From Alentia gelatinosa (taxonomy: Eukaryota > Annelida > Polychaeta > Phyllodocida > Polynoidae): 64,000 nucleotides of DNA. This document shows, in pieces, positions 10,101 to 21,636 of this stretch. The DNA lies in assembly GCA_950022655.1 (NCBI GenBank), contig OX465584.1, forward strand, positions 56,471,789 through 56,535,788. The letters are read 5' to 3'. The notes beneath the pieces are model-generated. The model was not told the DNA's origin. It made no database searches and worked only from the letters and a program-made list of their open reading frames with translations. Numbering within the stretch: position 1 is the first letter of the stretch; every line of letters starts with the position of its first letter. Both the position numbers and the translations under genes were made by a program.

Positions 10101-13100
10101 TTACGTATGTGATATACTATAGTACATAAATCAATTACACCTTTACAATATCGTAAATCCTGAAAGTATTAAATGATGATAAAGGCAAAAGGAAGAGATT
10201 TTGTCATCATCAACCATTTTGTCAATCTCCGTGTAACTGAATGCACATTGTATACATATTAAAACCCGAACAGTCCTAGGGGCCGCCGTGTCCGCGTCCG
10301 CGTCGTGTTACCATGCCAACGACCCCAGGCGCAAGCACACCGCTTACCATAGACCAGTCCCAGTAGTCAACCATGCCATGAGATCAGATATATGACATCC
10401 CTTGCCACCTCCGTTTCCTGACCATGTGACAGACCATGTGACCCGGGCCATGATCATGTGACCTGGGGACAGACTAGCAGCATCGCCATGGCAACGTGAC
10501 CATTTCCATAGCAACCAGTGCTGAGGTTCCAGTATGTCTAGGCGTGAAGCCATTTTGTTGTTGTCGTCTTGGTCCGCTCCTGCTGTGTACGTTTTCTTTT
10601 TGTTTGGTGTTGGTATTCTAATTTAGTTCTCTCAGTAGACTCGCATAGTCACAGTAGGGAGTAATGTGTACCAGGAGTAGTCTATTAAAATCATCCTTCT
10701 TCAGTAGCTTTCTTGCAACTATATCAGCGGGATTAAAAAAATACATATTCCGTTATCCAAAACTTGCCTGAATACGTAATGTTCAAACTAATAAAACGGG
10801 GTGGGATATATCACTACTTCTATAAATCGTTATCTACGTTTATAATTTGTGTTCCTTTCAGTATGTTTTCTATCCAAATCAAATTATGCAATGGCTTATG
10901 TTTCTGTTCGAAATTAGTACAGATTGCATTTTTAAGGCCCAAAGTGATAGAAATACTGACCCCCAAAAAAATATCACTTACCAAACTGAATGCACTTGTT
11001 TCTTTGAATCTCACCAGAGGGCGTGCATGTAGCAGCGCTCGTCAATGACGGTGCTTTATATCAGTTATAATCACACACAAGTTGGTATTTTACATATCTA
11101 GATACCTGCGAGTCATCCAATTATCGCATATGAGCATTCCACTTTACATCACTATGTTTTGTATTGAATCAAATGAAATATAATTCCAATGATCTTTTTT
11201 TTTTACCGGAAAAGCATATAATTCCAATGATAATTATCTTTTGTCTTTTTTTAATCGGAAAAGCAATGTCACATATCACTGACTCTTGGCACCGAAATAT
11301 GGATTTTTTTTACGATGTGTCAGAACATGTATACAGTAAATTGGAATGCACAGATGCATATGTGTCGCTATTAAATATAAATGTATCTAATGTGGTGTGT
11401 ATAACTTTAGGATGCTGTTCGCAAAGCTAACGGGAAGGAAGTGTGTGGTTCGAGCATTGTAGTGGAATGGGCAAAAGGAAGCCCTCGACAGCCGCTGGTA
11501 ATATCATTTAGATAATTATTATTATTGATTTATGAAACGTGGCTATGGCACTTCTATTATAGGCAACCGATGGCAAAAAAAAAAAAAAAAAATTATTATT
11601 ATTGTTGTTAATTTCTTTCTTTTCTTTTTAAGATTTTATTTTAGTATCTAACTGGAGGTAGACCTAATTCAGCCTCTTGTACAACATATCCATTATGATC
11701 TTACACCTCATTCTATTACCTGGATAAATATTATTAATTCTATGCAGAAATGTCGTCTGAATATTTGTTAATACAATTACTATCAGTAGATTATACTGTT
11801 ACCCATGACCAGAATTATAAATGTCCACTTTCTATTATTTTTATTTATTTATTTGTATTAGGTTGTTTCTGAAAAGCATCGACTACAGACAGAAGGTCTT
11901 CCCCATATAGACTGAATTGACTTTCTATATTTTGTGACGTTTATACAATGATGGCAGGTTTCCATTTTTAAAAGGAAATCCTCATTTTCATATCCAGTTC
12001 ATAAAACTCTCTTTGTCTTGTCTAAAACAAAGACAGTATACATTCACACAAGGAAAAATTGGTTCAAACCTGACCACACACCCAGCCCCATTCCATGACC
12101 AATACCGAGCTGTTTTCCATGTTTTCTCAGTCTCTGAATCAGTAAATTCCATATGAGAAATATTTCCATTTTTGTAATTACCCAAACTGACATCCCTGTT
12201 TATAAATGTGGTTTGCTGCGTTTAGAGTTACGACGAATGCTACAAGTGTCACCGTGCAGGTCACTGGGCGAGGGACTGCCCCGACGACTATCAGGGCTAC
12301 CGGCGACGCTCCCCTTCACCCAGGAGAAGGTAAATTCTACTTTAACCCATCCAAGCCGGGTGGTACCTTGAGTATCAACCAGGTGATGCCTCTAAGTGCA
12401 TCATTTACAAAATATACGGGATTTTTTTTTTTAAGAGAATTGAAAATAATGGCTTAATAAATATGAAACTCGGAAAATGTTGATATAACATCGTATTTGA
12501 TTTTTCTAAGTGAAATGAAAAATTCATAAATTAAAAAAGTATCACGTGGTATGTCACATGATCCAAAAACAAAATTTTCACAACAGGCCTATGCACCGGG
12601 CCTCTAGCGGCATTCATTGGCACTAGTAACCGGCTCCATGACTGTACCCCTGCCGCGGGTACCAGGCGCGATAGGGTTAAATTCTGTCTTCGTTTTTTCC
12701 ATTTTTTTTCATTTTTTTCTTATTATTATTCATCGAATAGTTTTTATATGAGTAGGATCTTCTGCCGCAACATGCGATGGTTGATCACACTGAACAAGAG
12801 TATCCACCTTATGTTACACTTTTGTTATAAAATCATTAATAGATAAACATAGTAATTCATAGTGCAGATGAAAAGAATGAGGTAATATAAAGGAAACTTA
12901 TGTAAATTTAGGTTGAGAGCTCGTATCACATCGAGTTTGAATTGTGTAGTAATTCACAAGGTGAAGCCGTGTGAATTACGTAGCGATTCAAACGAGATAG
13001 GATCGAGCTCTGACCCTAAACTTGAATAGGTTTCTGAATTTATCTCACCCTTCACATTGACTATTGGGCTAACATTTCTAACATAATCCCCCATTGGATA

Positions 13101-16100
13101 TTTTTCCTAAATATCTCATGGGCGTTGGATATGAGTTCCCAATGTTAAGTCTATGGGGAAAAAATACCAGGGGTAAGATAATGAGAGATAGAGTGAGCAT
13201 TTTAGGTGTGCTAGGCCATAGGCTATTGCCTGTGATTACCACAATACAGCAGAACCCCGCCTAATGTACACCCCACTTCAGCGGACACCATGCTTCAGCA
13301 GACACATATGCCCGGAACAGAAATTTTTCCCTCTATTAGATGTTTATTGTAACCCCGTGTAAGCGTCCACCCCGCATAAGCGGACATTTATTTTGGTACA
13401 ATAAGGCCTAAAACCCTGTGTAAGCGGACACCTCCGACGAACACCCTACCAAAAATAGAATAATCTGCCTTTTTTATGAGTGTGTTTGAGTATATTCATA
13501 GAAAATACATTTTGTAATTCAAGGTTTGATAACTTCGGATCCAATTAAGATATTATAAAATGAATTTCAGATCTATTATCGCCCCTACATATCGGTATAT
13601 AACACATATATATATATTGGGCTGGAGGAAACTTGAAAACCCAGCGTAAGCGGACACCCTGCGTAAGCGAACACTTTGGACCGGAACGGAGTGTCGCCGC
13701 TTACGTGGGGTTTTACTGTACATAACATACCTTCATATACATGGATATCAGGATTTTACCTCCAATCGTATACCGAGTACTTGGTCTTAATGTGCTTTTT
13801 GAATTCTTTGTATTCCACTGTATGTTGCACAGATGGATCCCGACCCCCAGCTGTCCCCAGATTTTTTTGATTTTTTTTTAAATTACTTTATTGTCACTCA
13901 TATATACATGAGTTTTTCAGTCACAACGTTGCTCTTTTACAGTAATTTCGATTCACATACCATATGTTGCAGAGATTAACAAACCATATGTTTCAGACTA
14001 ATAAAATTACATAAGTGAGAGATAACAGTAAGTGAGAGATTAGTAGTATATGAGATAATAATGAGTTTTTTAATTGTGATTCATCTCGTTCTTCTTCCCC
14101 ATTAATCAGGTCATTTAATAATTTTCACAATCATCGTTTTGAAGGTCTTTAGCGTGTCATGGGTTTGGATGTCCTTATTAAGACTATTCCATTGGCGGGC
14201 TCCCCTATAGCATGGACTATTTATAAAAGTGGATGTCCTGGTTAGAGGTGTTTAGAAAATTGTTTTATATCAAGATTGAGTTCGAGAATATGTTTGACAT
14301 CATTCTCACGACACATTACTGTGTTTGGAGAGTGCAGACCGAATCTATGATCCATGTGCATGGTTGGAGTCGCCGTTGTCCGGTCCAGAATAATTGTTAC
14401 ATGGAGACTCTATACGGCATATAGCCTATGATCCATGGGGGCCGCCATGACGCCCCCCGAGTAGGTGTTCTTCACTAATGGAGGTGAAAAAATAGGTGTT
14501 CTTCACTAAAGGATGAGTGAAAGAAGTGAGTGATAATTGGGAAGTATCACAACTCTAGCTTTGCTGACATATGTATATAAAGTGTTTCATGTGAAAAACC
14601 TGATGTTCTGGGTTTAATCATTATGTCATCCTTCTCTAAGATGGGTGTAGAGAGTCAAGGGAACCATGGTATAACATTGAAAGGCAGTTGAATTTCGTAA
14701 GAACAAAGAGCTAGAATATAGATCTGTCCCCCCCAAAGGGGCCTGACATATTGCTGGCCACCTAGTGTCTGTTTTATGAACTAACAATGGCTCTGTCCCC
14801 TATAACAAGGTAGCATCGGCTCGATTGGGAGAGGTTTTCGCCGTGTCTTATCATTTGTACTTTAGATAAGAAGATTTCTAATCTAATTTTTAATCGCGTG
14901 TGCCTGGATACAGTTATCAAGCAAATCAATGTTACAAAGAAGTTAAAAAATGTTCTGAAATCAGACAGGTAGTGGTAAAGTGGTTTAGTCCAATAGGAAG
15001 AACGGCAATTGCTGCAGATGTTAGATTTTGAATAAATTAAAAAAAAGACAAATAATCCTTGCCTATATTCTTTATGTAGTTTAGAGAGAGATAACATTAT
15101 TGATATAGGGTTACATAGTAAGAGGAGCGAATTTACACCACCAGACTTTAGGGTAATATATTGTAGTTTCGAGCATAAGCAGGGATGCCACTCATCAGGG
15201 ATAATATATTTTTCCAAGGTCAGTGAATTTAGAAATTGTTCCGTTTTTGGGTCGCAACTCATCCGAAAAGTGTCTCTCTTTTTTTTTAATGAAATCCGAA
15301 ACTTGTCGGAAATATTGAATTCGGAAATATGTCAGGGAAATCTGACTCTTTTCAGTGAAAATGGTAGTGATTGGAAAGTCTGGTCCTAAAATCACATAAT
15401 AAATGGATTGAAAATACGACTGTAAGACCGTTTGATTTAAAGATTGCCTTATTTTATATGTCAGGAAAATATTTAAATTCTCAAGGAAAAGTCAGGAAAA
15501 TTTGATATCCCAAGTTTGTGGCAAACCCTGCTGGTAAAGCACACTGGAGAGATATTGGCACCGTGCCAGCTATGTGGAGAGAACTGGTGTCAAGTGTATG
15601 AGCCACGCGGGCAGATAAGGGATTATCTTCCACCTCATTACGGGTCGGCTATTTACACCTGTAAGAGGATTACCGAGCCCATCAAACAGAGGCGTATAGA
15701 ATAACGAGATGACCACTGATACTCCTCACCGCTATAAAGCGCTGGAGATGGGGCTGAGCTACAGCCCTCACAGAGATGGGCGCCATCCAGAAAGTACGTA
15801 CGCACTGAGGAGAGGGGTGGGGGTGGGGGTGGGGGTAAAAATTTCAGACATTCTGCATACGTGCTTTCTGGATGGCCCGATGTCAATTTTCTATTTTTCT
15901 GTGGAAATCCACTTTTCATATCCAGTATAGGCAATTGCTTTTTTTTTTAAATGTCAGACAGAGATGATATTGATTTAGCATCATTTACGCCAATAAAACA
16001 GTGGTTTGAACCTCACCACAGACCCTCAGTCCCATGCCATAGCCGACAAGGACATATAATCTAAGTTTTCCCGGTCTCTCTGTGGCAGAAAAATCCACAT

Positions 16101-16967
16101 GAAAAATAGTTCCACTTTTTTCCCTGACCCTAACTGACATCCCTGCCCACACGTTGGACCTCTCATAGAGCTACAGGTGTATCTGAATAGTTGAGCTATG
16201 TCTCTTGGAATATAGATTTGCTCTCTGCAATATGAAGCGCTTGGGACTTCTGCATGTCTAGAATTTGTACAAAGATTTAGGAAAACATGGTGAAAGCACT
16301 TCTATCATAAAAAAAAGAAGAATTTGTACAAACAGTGGTATTTTCTTTTTTAATATTGATTCAATTGTGTTTGACAGGTGGCATCGCTCTTCCACACAGT
16401 GAGTGGTAAACTGATAAACAATCTTCCTGATGTTAATAACAATGAATGTTTGTATTACAATAGGCAAGCGGCCATCCATAAAGTATGTACACAGAATTTC
16501 CGAAATTTTTGATCCCCCACCCCCTACCCCCTCAGTGCGTGCATACTTTATGGATGGCCCCCAACCAGTTCAATTCATACTTGAACAACTACTCTAACTC
16601 CTTGTACATATGTAGTTGACACTACGCAATACTACTTGTCAACTACGCGGAGAATACGGCCACTCAGATGAAAACCATGGTAACATTATGTATTTTCTGA
16701 CCAGAACTCACATATCTCCCGTCTCGATCACGCCCTCTCCCTCATTTCAGTTCACGCAGAGGACGTGCGACTAAAAGAAGTAGGTCAAGGTCAAGGTCAG
16801 CCGGGAGGTCAACCAGGCGTCGTCGCTCAATGTCAAGAAGTAGGTCAAGGTCACGGAGCTTGCCTTACAAGCGTCCATCCAAAAAATCCTCCAAGCGCTC
16901 AAGGTCATTCTCTAATTCAAAGTCACGCTCAAGGTCACCAAGGTCAAGGAGTTCCTCTCGCAGCTAG
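7148..16967 (+). CDS. Serine/arginine-rich splicing factor with RRM, CCHC knuckle and RS domain
   Basis: A nuclear pre-mRNA splicing regulator of the SR family. Exons: 7148-7268, 8701-8712 (microexon), 9056-9096, 11411-11497, 12226-12329, 16751-16967; all have GT-AG borders and phases that join into 193 codons plus TAG. Residues about 8-80 form an RRM, with RNP2-like QLFVGRL and RNP1-like AYAFVDFED. At about 90-103 is a retroviral-type zinc knuckle, CYKCHRAGHWARDC. The last exon encodes an RS domain with many SR/RS dipeptides (KRSRSRSRS, SRSRSRSRS) that SR kinases would phosphorylate. The order RRM-knuckle-RS matches SRSF7 of vertebrates and the RSZ group of plants; the phrases TRDLE and GHWARDC look closer to the latter. 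The first in-frame ATG is 7148, since the frame upstream has no ATG. The introns (up to 4.4 kb) are filled with mobile elements. I found no stop or frameshift, so the gene is probably active. No canonical AATAAA was found just after the stop. Confidence 0.9.
8283..8590. mobile_element. Foldback element family A, in an SR-gene intron
   Basis: It starts TTTATCCCACCCCTAAT, then CATAGGCTTAACATTGA, followed by a large imperfect palindrome (TTTTAATCTTGGCCACC on one arm, GGTGGCTAAGATTAAAA on the other). The apex at 8496-8520 is CTTCACTC-GGCTTCGCC-TCATGAAG. The copy at 61047-61352 is very similar. It ends about 110 bp before the microexon. Confidence 0.65.
8701..8712 (+). CDS. 12-nt microexon of the SR-factor gene
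   Basis: The 12 bases GTGCTGAAATGG lie between a very strong acceptor (long pyrimidine tract ending TTTATAG) and a consensus donor GTGAGT. Included, the message reads KYG-AEM-AYAFVDF across the RRM. Skipped, the frame is kept and four residues are lost. It is flanked by introns 7269-8700 and 8713-9055. It was chosen because signals and phase both fit; transcript data would be decisive. Confidence 0.7.
10265..10600. promoter_or_regulatory. GC-rich island with E-box, RFX-like and YY1-like sites inside an SR-gene intron
   Basis: In an AT-rich intron (9097-11410) this block is GC- and CpG-rich at its left end. It holds three CATGTGAC boxes (10423-10430, 10435-10442, 10455-10462), which fit M-box/CLEAR-like bHLH-zip sites. 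Two CCATRGCAAC half-sites at about 10487-10517 resemble RFX X-boxes, and GAAGCCATTTTG near 10546 is the reverse of a YY1-like CAAAATGGCTTC. It could be an alternative promoter or enhancer. A regulated exon is another option, as SR genes often carry such exons. None of this is proven by sequence alone. Confidence 0.4.
11952..12198. mobile_element. CAGGGATGTCAG-family element next to SR exon 5
   Basis: It begins GGCAGGTTTCCATTTT and ends AACTGACATCCCTG, with inner blocks GGTTCAAACCTGACCACAC and CCCATTCCATGACC shared with the copies at 15879-16145 and 19741-20003. It ends 27 bp before the exon starting at 12226. Non-coding; family unknown, and the CAGGG ends suggest hAT-like. Confidence 0.55.
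12346..12676. mobile_element. TTAA-flanked miniature element next to SR exon 5
   Basis: TTAA-CCC at the left (12342-12348) and GGG-TTAA at the right (12674-12680) fit piggyBac-like target duplication. Inside lie inverted GGGTGGTACC / GGTACCAGGC segments and a CACGTGGTATGTCACATG stretch. No transposase. It starts 16 bp after the donor of the exon ending at 12329. Confidence 0.5.
12905..13181. mobile_element. Foldback element family B, copy 1
   Basis: A palindrome runs from TTTAGGTTGAGAGCTCG to CGAGCTCTGACCCTAAA with apex 12949-12979 (GTAATTCAC-AAGGTGAAGCCGT-GTGAATTAC). It is followed by a TTATCTCACCC / GGGGTAAGATAA inverted pair. Copy 2 lies at 20487-20766 with the same layout. Non-coding. 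Confidence 0.6.
13247..13718. mobile_element. TA-flanked miniature transposon (pogo/Tc1-mariner type)
   Basis: It starts CAGCAGAACCCCGC and ends GTGGGGTTTTACTG, with TA directly outside each end, as for Tc1-mariner/pogo insertion. The inside repeats phrases such as GTAAGCGGACACC. A shorter relative is at 58562-58740. No transposase frame. Confidence 0.65.
13862..14445 (-). mobile_element. 3' fragment of a LINE, in an SR-gene intron
   Basis: A T-rich tail starts at 13862. On the minus strand, 14236-14111 reads through a typical LINE reverse-transcriptase C-terminus (FINSPCYRGARQWNSLNKDI then a stop). Upstream the frame is broken. It is 5' truncated and carries no RT core. Confidence 0.6.
15778..15878. 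mobile_element. GGCCATCC-type miniature element, copy 1
   Basis: The ends are inverted copies: GGGCGCCATCCAGAAAGTAC at the left and GTGCTTTCTGGATGGCCC at the right. The 100-bp element holds a GGGGGTGG tract. Relatives are at 16470-16560 and 56991-57191. Confidence 0.6.
15879..16145. repeat. CAGGGATGTCAG-family element
   Basis: It begins GATGTCAATTTTC and ends AACTGACATCCCTG. It contains GTGGTTTGAACCTCACCAC and CCATGCCATAGCCGAC, which are nearly identical to 19741-20003. It directly abuts the miniature element to its left. Confidence 0.55.
16470..16560. mobile_element. GGCCATCC-type miniature element, copy 2
   Basis: GGCCATCCATAAAGTATGTA at the left is matched by TGCATACTTTATGGATGGCC at the right, with a C-rich middle. 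It lies about 190 bp before the last SR exon. Confidence 0.65.
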
Positions 16968-17488
16968 TGGCTTCTCTAAGATGGCCGCAAGTGTTATAAT
17001 TGTAAAGGGTATTACTCCGCGCTGGTGCCTCCTCCATCTATTCCTCTTGTCTTTGGGTGTTGGGAAGAAGACATATCAATATGACTGATATCGTTTCGCA
17101 ATTGATAATCCGGCCTACGCTGCTTATGGTTAAGATTGCCTGTCTGTATGAGTTGAAATATCACCTACGGCCTACCAATGAAACCGTTTATTTAACACCA
17201 TTTAACCGTATATATATATATTGCCGTTTCTGAATGTAGCTTGCCCATTTTGGATATTTGCAACATTTTGTATTGGGAATTTAACACTTATTATTATAAT
17301 GTGTGTTTTTTGCGTGAATATTATCGAACAATTTTTAACCACCACTATCCAAGGCTACCCAATACTTGTATGAAAGGAAATAAGATTTCCGGAATTGTTA
17401 ATGATGAATATATGCACATGGCAGTTATCTGTATACATACACATGTATATTCCAATTGTCGAGTAAATATGTACTATGAGAAAAGGTG

Positions 17489-17616
17489 GTTACTGAGCCC
17501 GTACGGATGACCTTTCGAGGTCATTTGATGATAAAAATATGGCCCGACACCACAGGTGGGAGGGCCGTATTTTTTCATCTAATGACCAAGGACGGACACC
17601 GTACAGGCTCAGTCAC
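17489..17616. repeat. Imperfect palindrome
   Basis: ACTGAGCCCGTAC near 17492 pairs with GTACAGGCTCAGT near 17601, and GGTCATT..GATGA pairs with TCATCTAATGACC further in. It is a long imperfect hairpin. Just after it, AGCGGGCGCGAACATT..CCTAGCAGCGGGCAGTATT (17716-17772) recurs at 18567-18616. Confidence 0.5.
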
Positions 17617-18144
17617 TACGTTTTCTTATTACTATACACCTCCCAATCGTTTAAAACGCCCTTTTATTAACTTTACAAAAAGCATGAAGACTACTGCAAT
17701 TCACTACGGCCCGTTGTCACAGCGGGCGCGAACATTATTTATACTACACCCCTAGCAGCGGGCAGTATTTCATACATGTTCGGCCATAGGTGTATAGTAA
17801 TATAGACTACAATGTCTCCCTATGTGTATCATACTGTAGACATCTGTGTGGTTTGTAAGTAAAGGCACCTTGGAATTCTTGTCAGCAGTCTTTACTTTGG
17901 ACGTGAGTGAGTGAAACTAGTCTCTATACATACATTGGAAAAAGGCATCAGCACTTTTACCTGTTTGATATTCACATGAAGCAATTCTATAATACCTGTT
18001 CCTACACACTGTGACTGCAATTTCGATCAAGTAGATGTCCCTATGATATATGTAGCTTCATCTTTTAAGGGGGAAATCCGGTTATCGTGTATCAAAATCC
18101 GGTCTGTGGACGAAACGATTCTTGTTCGAGGTCAGTCGTTAATT

Positions 18145-18416
18145 CAGGGATGCCAGTTTTCAATGTTTCCATTGAAATTCATTTTTTTTCATTTTCAGAG
18201 TAAAAGAATAATTCCTGGTGTAATATTGATATACCAACTGCTAAATTCCCCAATTCAACTACAGCCCATGATCTCCCACTGAACCTCCCCGCTGACCCAT
18301 GTAAAAACTTGAGCTTTCCCTTAATTCCCTACTGTAATGCATATGTAATGCGTAAACCCTGTATTGCAATAACAAACATTTCAATGTTTTTTTTCTGACC
18401 CCAACTGGCAACCCTG
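18145..18416. repeat. CAGGGATGCCAG-family element
   Basis: It starts CAGGGATGCCAGTTTTC and ends AACTGGCAACCCTG. The inner blocks are diverged from the other family members, in particular the AACCTCCCCGCTGACCC region. Non-coding. Confidence 0.5.
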
Positions 18417-18659
18417 TCAATTTCATACTGCCTGATACCATAGGCGGAAGGCAGTATAAATTCGGCGACTGACCGAGAACGAGAACAGTTAGGACATTTG
18501 CTGGTTATCATATACCTAAAATCGATGAAATAATGCGATTTTAATGACTTATTAAGTCACAGTAACAGCGGGCACGAACATTGTTATTACTGCACCCCTA
18601 GCAGCGGGCAGTATTTGATAGACATTTGCACACAGGTATATAATAATGTGTGACAATAC

Positions 18660-19740
18660 CAAATATGCTTAATCATAGAATAGTGTCTGGAAAGAGTGGC
18701 CTAGTTATGAGAAACTCTAATAAAAAAGAGGAATACTTCCCATTGAACTGCAATCACACGAGTGAAACTTGTGGCTAGGAATGAAAGTTTTATATCTCTT
18801 CCTACCAACTGCACCCAGATTCGTTTGACTATTAGTGTATGACATATAGCAAGCATCTCTTTAGTTATATTTTAATTTCATAGAATGGATATTTATGTGT
18901 TTTTGTTTTTATGTCACAGTAAATGCTGCATGTGATGCAGAGTGTCTGAAGGTCAGTCAAGGTAGGATTACCTCATTGTTTATGCATTATGTCGAGGCGG
19001 TTCAAATCGGCTCAGGAGCCATATTTCTCTGTTAATAATTCTTTTTTTTTCTGAATAATAATTCAACTTAAATCCTAAACACATGATGTATGTGTGATTG
19101 TTATAGTGTGACTAGAATCACAAAGTCTCACAGGGTACACAGAAATGAAAATAACCATAGAATTATATTTCTACCTGCAAAGAACAAACGCATTAATTTC
19201 ATATTTTCACGGCCAGTGTCAGCTTTGTAAAATATTTAAGAATTTCATATGAGACAGGCGTGTGCCTTTTAAATGAAAATGTTATTTCTTAAACAGGTTA
19301 TCGATGTAATTCTCACTGGTGTCAGTCCATAAAACCACCCTTCTTCATGGTAGATCCATGATTTCTTATAGGAGGTCATTATATAGCTATTACTGAACCT
19401 TTGAGAGTGTGAATTTTGGTTCTTTAATATTCAAAACTGTATACAAATTACAGCTTTCGATTGAACGTTTATGATTATTACCTTTCTTGAAACGCAGATT
19501 GTTACTTTCAGTGTTTTAATTCTTCGCTATAACTTGCTCAATCACAAACGAGTTCATACCTCAAGCATTACATCAGTTTCCAACTTTAATTGAGATGAAA
19601 ATCTCGCATCATATTAACAGCTTGTGTGAATATGTTAACTCAGATCACGCTTCTCAATATGGTCTTTGCTGTCAATGCTTGTCAATTGATGTATCTGATA
19701 GAACCTCCAGTAATTCATCTTAATGTATGTGTAAACTGAA
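18660..19740. other. AT-rich stretch, nothing recognised
   Basis: No open frame with coding character, no clear inverted ends and no tandem repeat was seen on either strand. Confidence 0.4.
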
Positions 19741-20003
19741 ATGCCAGGTTTCCATTTTCCATGGAAATCTCCCTTTTTATATTCAGTATATGTAATTGCT
19801 TTCCCTTGTTTCAATCAAAGATAATATTGTTTTAACCTCATTTACTCTAATAAAATAGTGGTTTGAACCTCCCCAAAGACCCTCAGCCCCATGCCATAGC
19901 CGCTAAGGACAAATTATCCAAGTTTTTCTGGTCTCTCTGAGGCAGAAAAATCCACATGAAAAATATTTCCAAATTTTTTCCCTGACCGCAACTGACATCC
20001 CTG
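19741..20003. repeat. CAGGGATGTCAG-family element
   Basis: It begins ATGCCAGGTTTCCATTTTC and ends CAACTGACATCCCTG. It shares GTGGTTTGAACCTCCCCA, CCATGCCATAGCCGCTAAGG and GGTCTCTCTGAGGCAG with 15879-16145, the closest copy. Confidence 0.6.
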
Positions 20004-20112
20004 AATACAAGTAATGTATATTCAAGTTGTGTTTTTTTATGCAGACTAACTTATACATGTGATATCAAATGTAATTTTCCTTTGAATATAAAGAAATAAC
20101 TTTAAAACAGCA

Positions 20113-20142
20113 TCTAATGAAGACACCACTCATATCGAAACG
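20113..20142 (+). other. Retroelement 3'-end motif, hammerhead-like core
   Basis: CTAATGA is one base from the hammerhead CTGATGA box and is followed 16 bases later by CGAAACG. Stem II is poor, so this is at best a decayed relic. It resembles the 836-872 motif on the other strand. Confidence 0.25.
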
Positions 20143-20486
20143 TTATGTCGATTCAATTAAAACTAAATTTAAAATAATTTTTTTTATCTAAGGTAAAATA
20201 GCTTTAAAAGCCGTTACGATTTAGCACGTTGAAAATTTCATGAATACTCTCTTTTGCGTTGGTTTAAATCACAAATGGAAAACTCGATTTCACTGCTCAA
20301 CATGTTGTTTCTTTTGGTAGCCAAGAATTCACTATGGAGAGGAGTTGTCTATGTTTAGAAGTGACCTGTCATTATAGAGAAACCTGTGAAAAATTATAGA
20401 GAACGATATTAAAAATGGTCAGACAATTTGTGTGGATTGCAAAAATCAGATGGGGAATTAGTGGGTACTATAGAGGAAACCAATGA

Positions 20487-20766
20487 AAGTTTAGGGTCTG
20501 AGCCCGTATACCATCGAGTTTGAATCACGTAGTAATTCACAAGGCGAAGCCGCGTGAATTACATGGTGATTCATATGAGATTGGATCAAGCTCTGACCCT
20601 AAACTTGAATGGGTTTCTGAATTTATCTCACCCTTAATAATGACTAATGGGCTAACATTTGTGACATTATCCCCCATTGGATATTTTTGCTAAATATCTA
20701 ATGGCCGTTAGATACGAGTTCCCAATGTTAAGTCTATGGAGAAAAAATATCTGGGGTGAGATAAAG
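20487..20766. mobile_element. Foldback element family B, copy 2
   Basis: Same layout as 12905-13181: outer TTTAGGGTCTGAGC / GCTCTGACCCTAAA, apex 20532-20562 (GTAATTCAC-AAGGCGAAGCCGC-GTGAATTAC), then the TTATCTCACCC / GGGGTGAGATAA pair. A fragment ending GGGGTGAGATA is also present at 21735-21787. Confidence 0.6.
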
Positions 20767-21516
20767 GTTGCTAAGAAATACAAAAACCAAAACTATACAT
20801 TATAATACACAGAAATGGGAAAATACCCTTTCACTATTTATGCTGTTGTCTGTATGGAACCCTGTGCTATTTGGTAAAAGACGAGGGAGCTTATTCCATA
20901 GAAGTGTTTTAATCTGTGCTTGTGTCTACTGATATTTCCTTCTCGTTTCATGTATTCATATTCATTGTATGTAATATTAAATAATCAAGTGCCATTAGGA
21001 GCTACAATATATCTCAGAATAATCTCGAACTGGGTTGAATTATTAACGTTTTGTACATTTATCCATGTGTATTTTTGGTAACCAACTTATATTCACCGCG
21101 AATTGACCGAAAACCTATGTTCTTCTACCTATGATGTTTATATCCCATAAATATTTATACGCAACGAAATACGGCTTTTTCTATCTTACTTGGGCTTATT
21201 TTTAAATTAGGACAATTCACAAAAACTTTCTGCGACAGTTCTGTATAAGGCCGCGTGTATTTATCTGGATATTGGTGCTGTTGTTTCTGCGGGTTTTTTT
21301 TCCGAAATTTATTTTTTCAACAAAGTAAAGCGATGTTTCTTGGTTTCTAAAGTTGACCTGAACAAAATTGAAATATGCGAGTAAGGCACCATGTATGCAC
21401 CAGTAAGAAGATATTCTGTGCAATGCTTAATTTTTGGGTGGAATGCAATTATCAGTTTTTGCTGCTGCACCATATTGGGCTGATACAAATGAACATACTA
21501 AAGAAGAAACCAATAA

Positions 21517-21636
21517 GTTTTGGTCAAAGTCATCATTCTCCACTCATTTGATGCAGAGTGATATGAACAAGGCGACAGCCAACTGAATACCACGTACCGT
21601 TCAAGCGAGTTGGAGAACAATGACTTTGACCAAAAC
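21517..21636. mobile_element. 120-bp miniature inverted-repeat element
   Basis: GTTTTGGTCAAAGTCAT with TTCTCCA at the left is matched inverted by TGGAGAACAATGACTTTG plus ACCAAAAC at the right. The interior is short and non-coding. Confidence 0.6.

Noticed and set aside
14774..15262. 162-codon minus-strand open frame in an SR-gene intron
   Set aside because: No recognised domain and a composition like AT-rich intron; no splice or promoter support. It might deserve a profile search.
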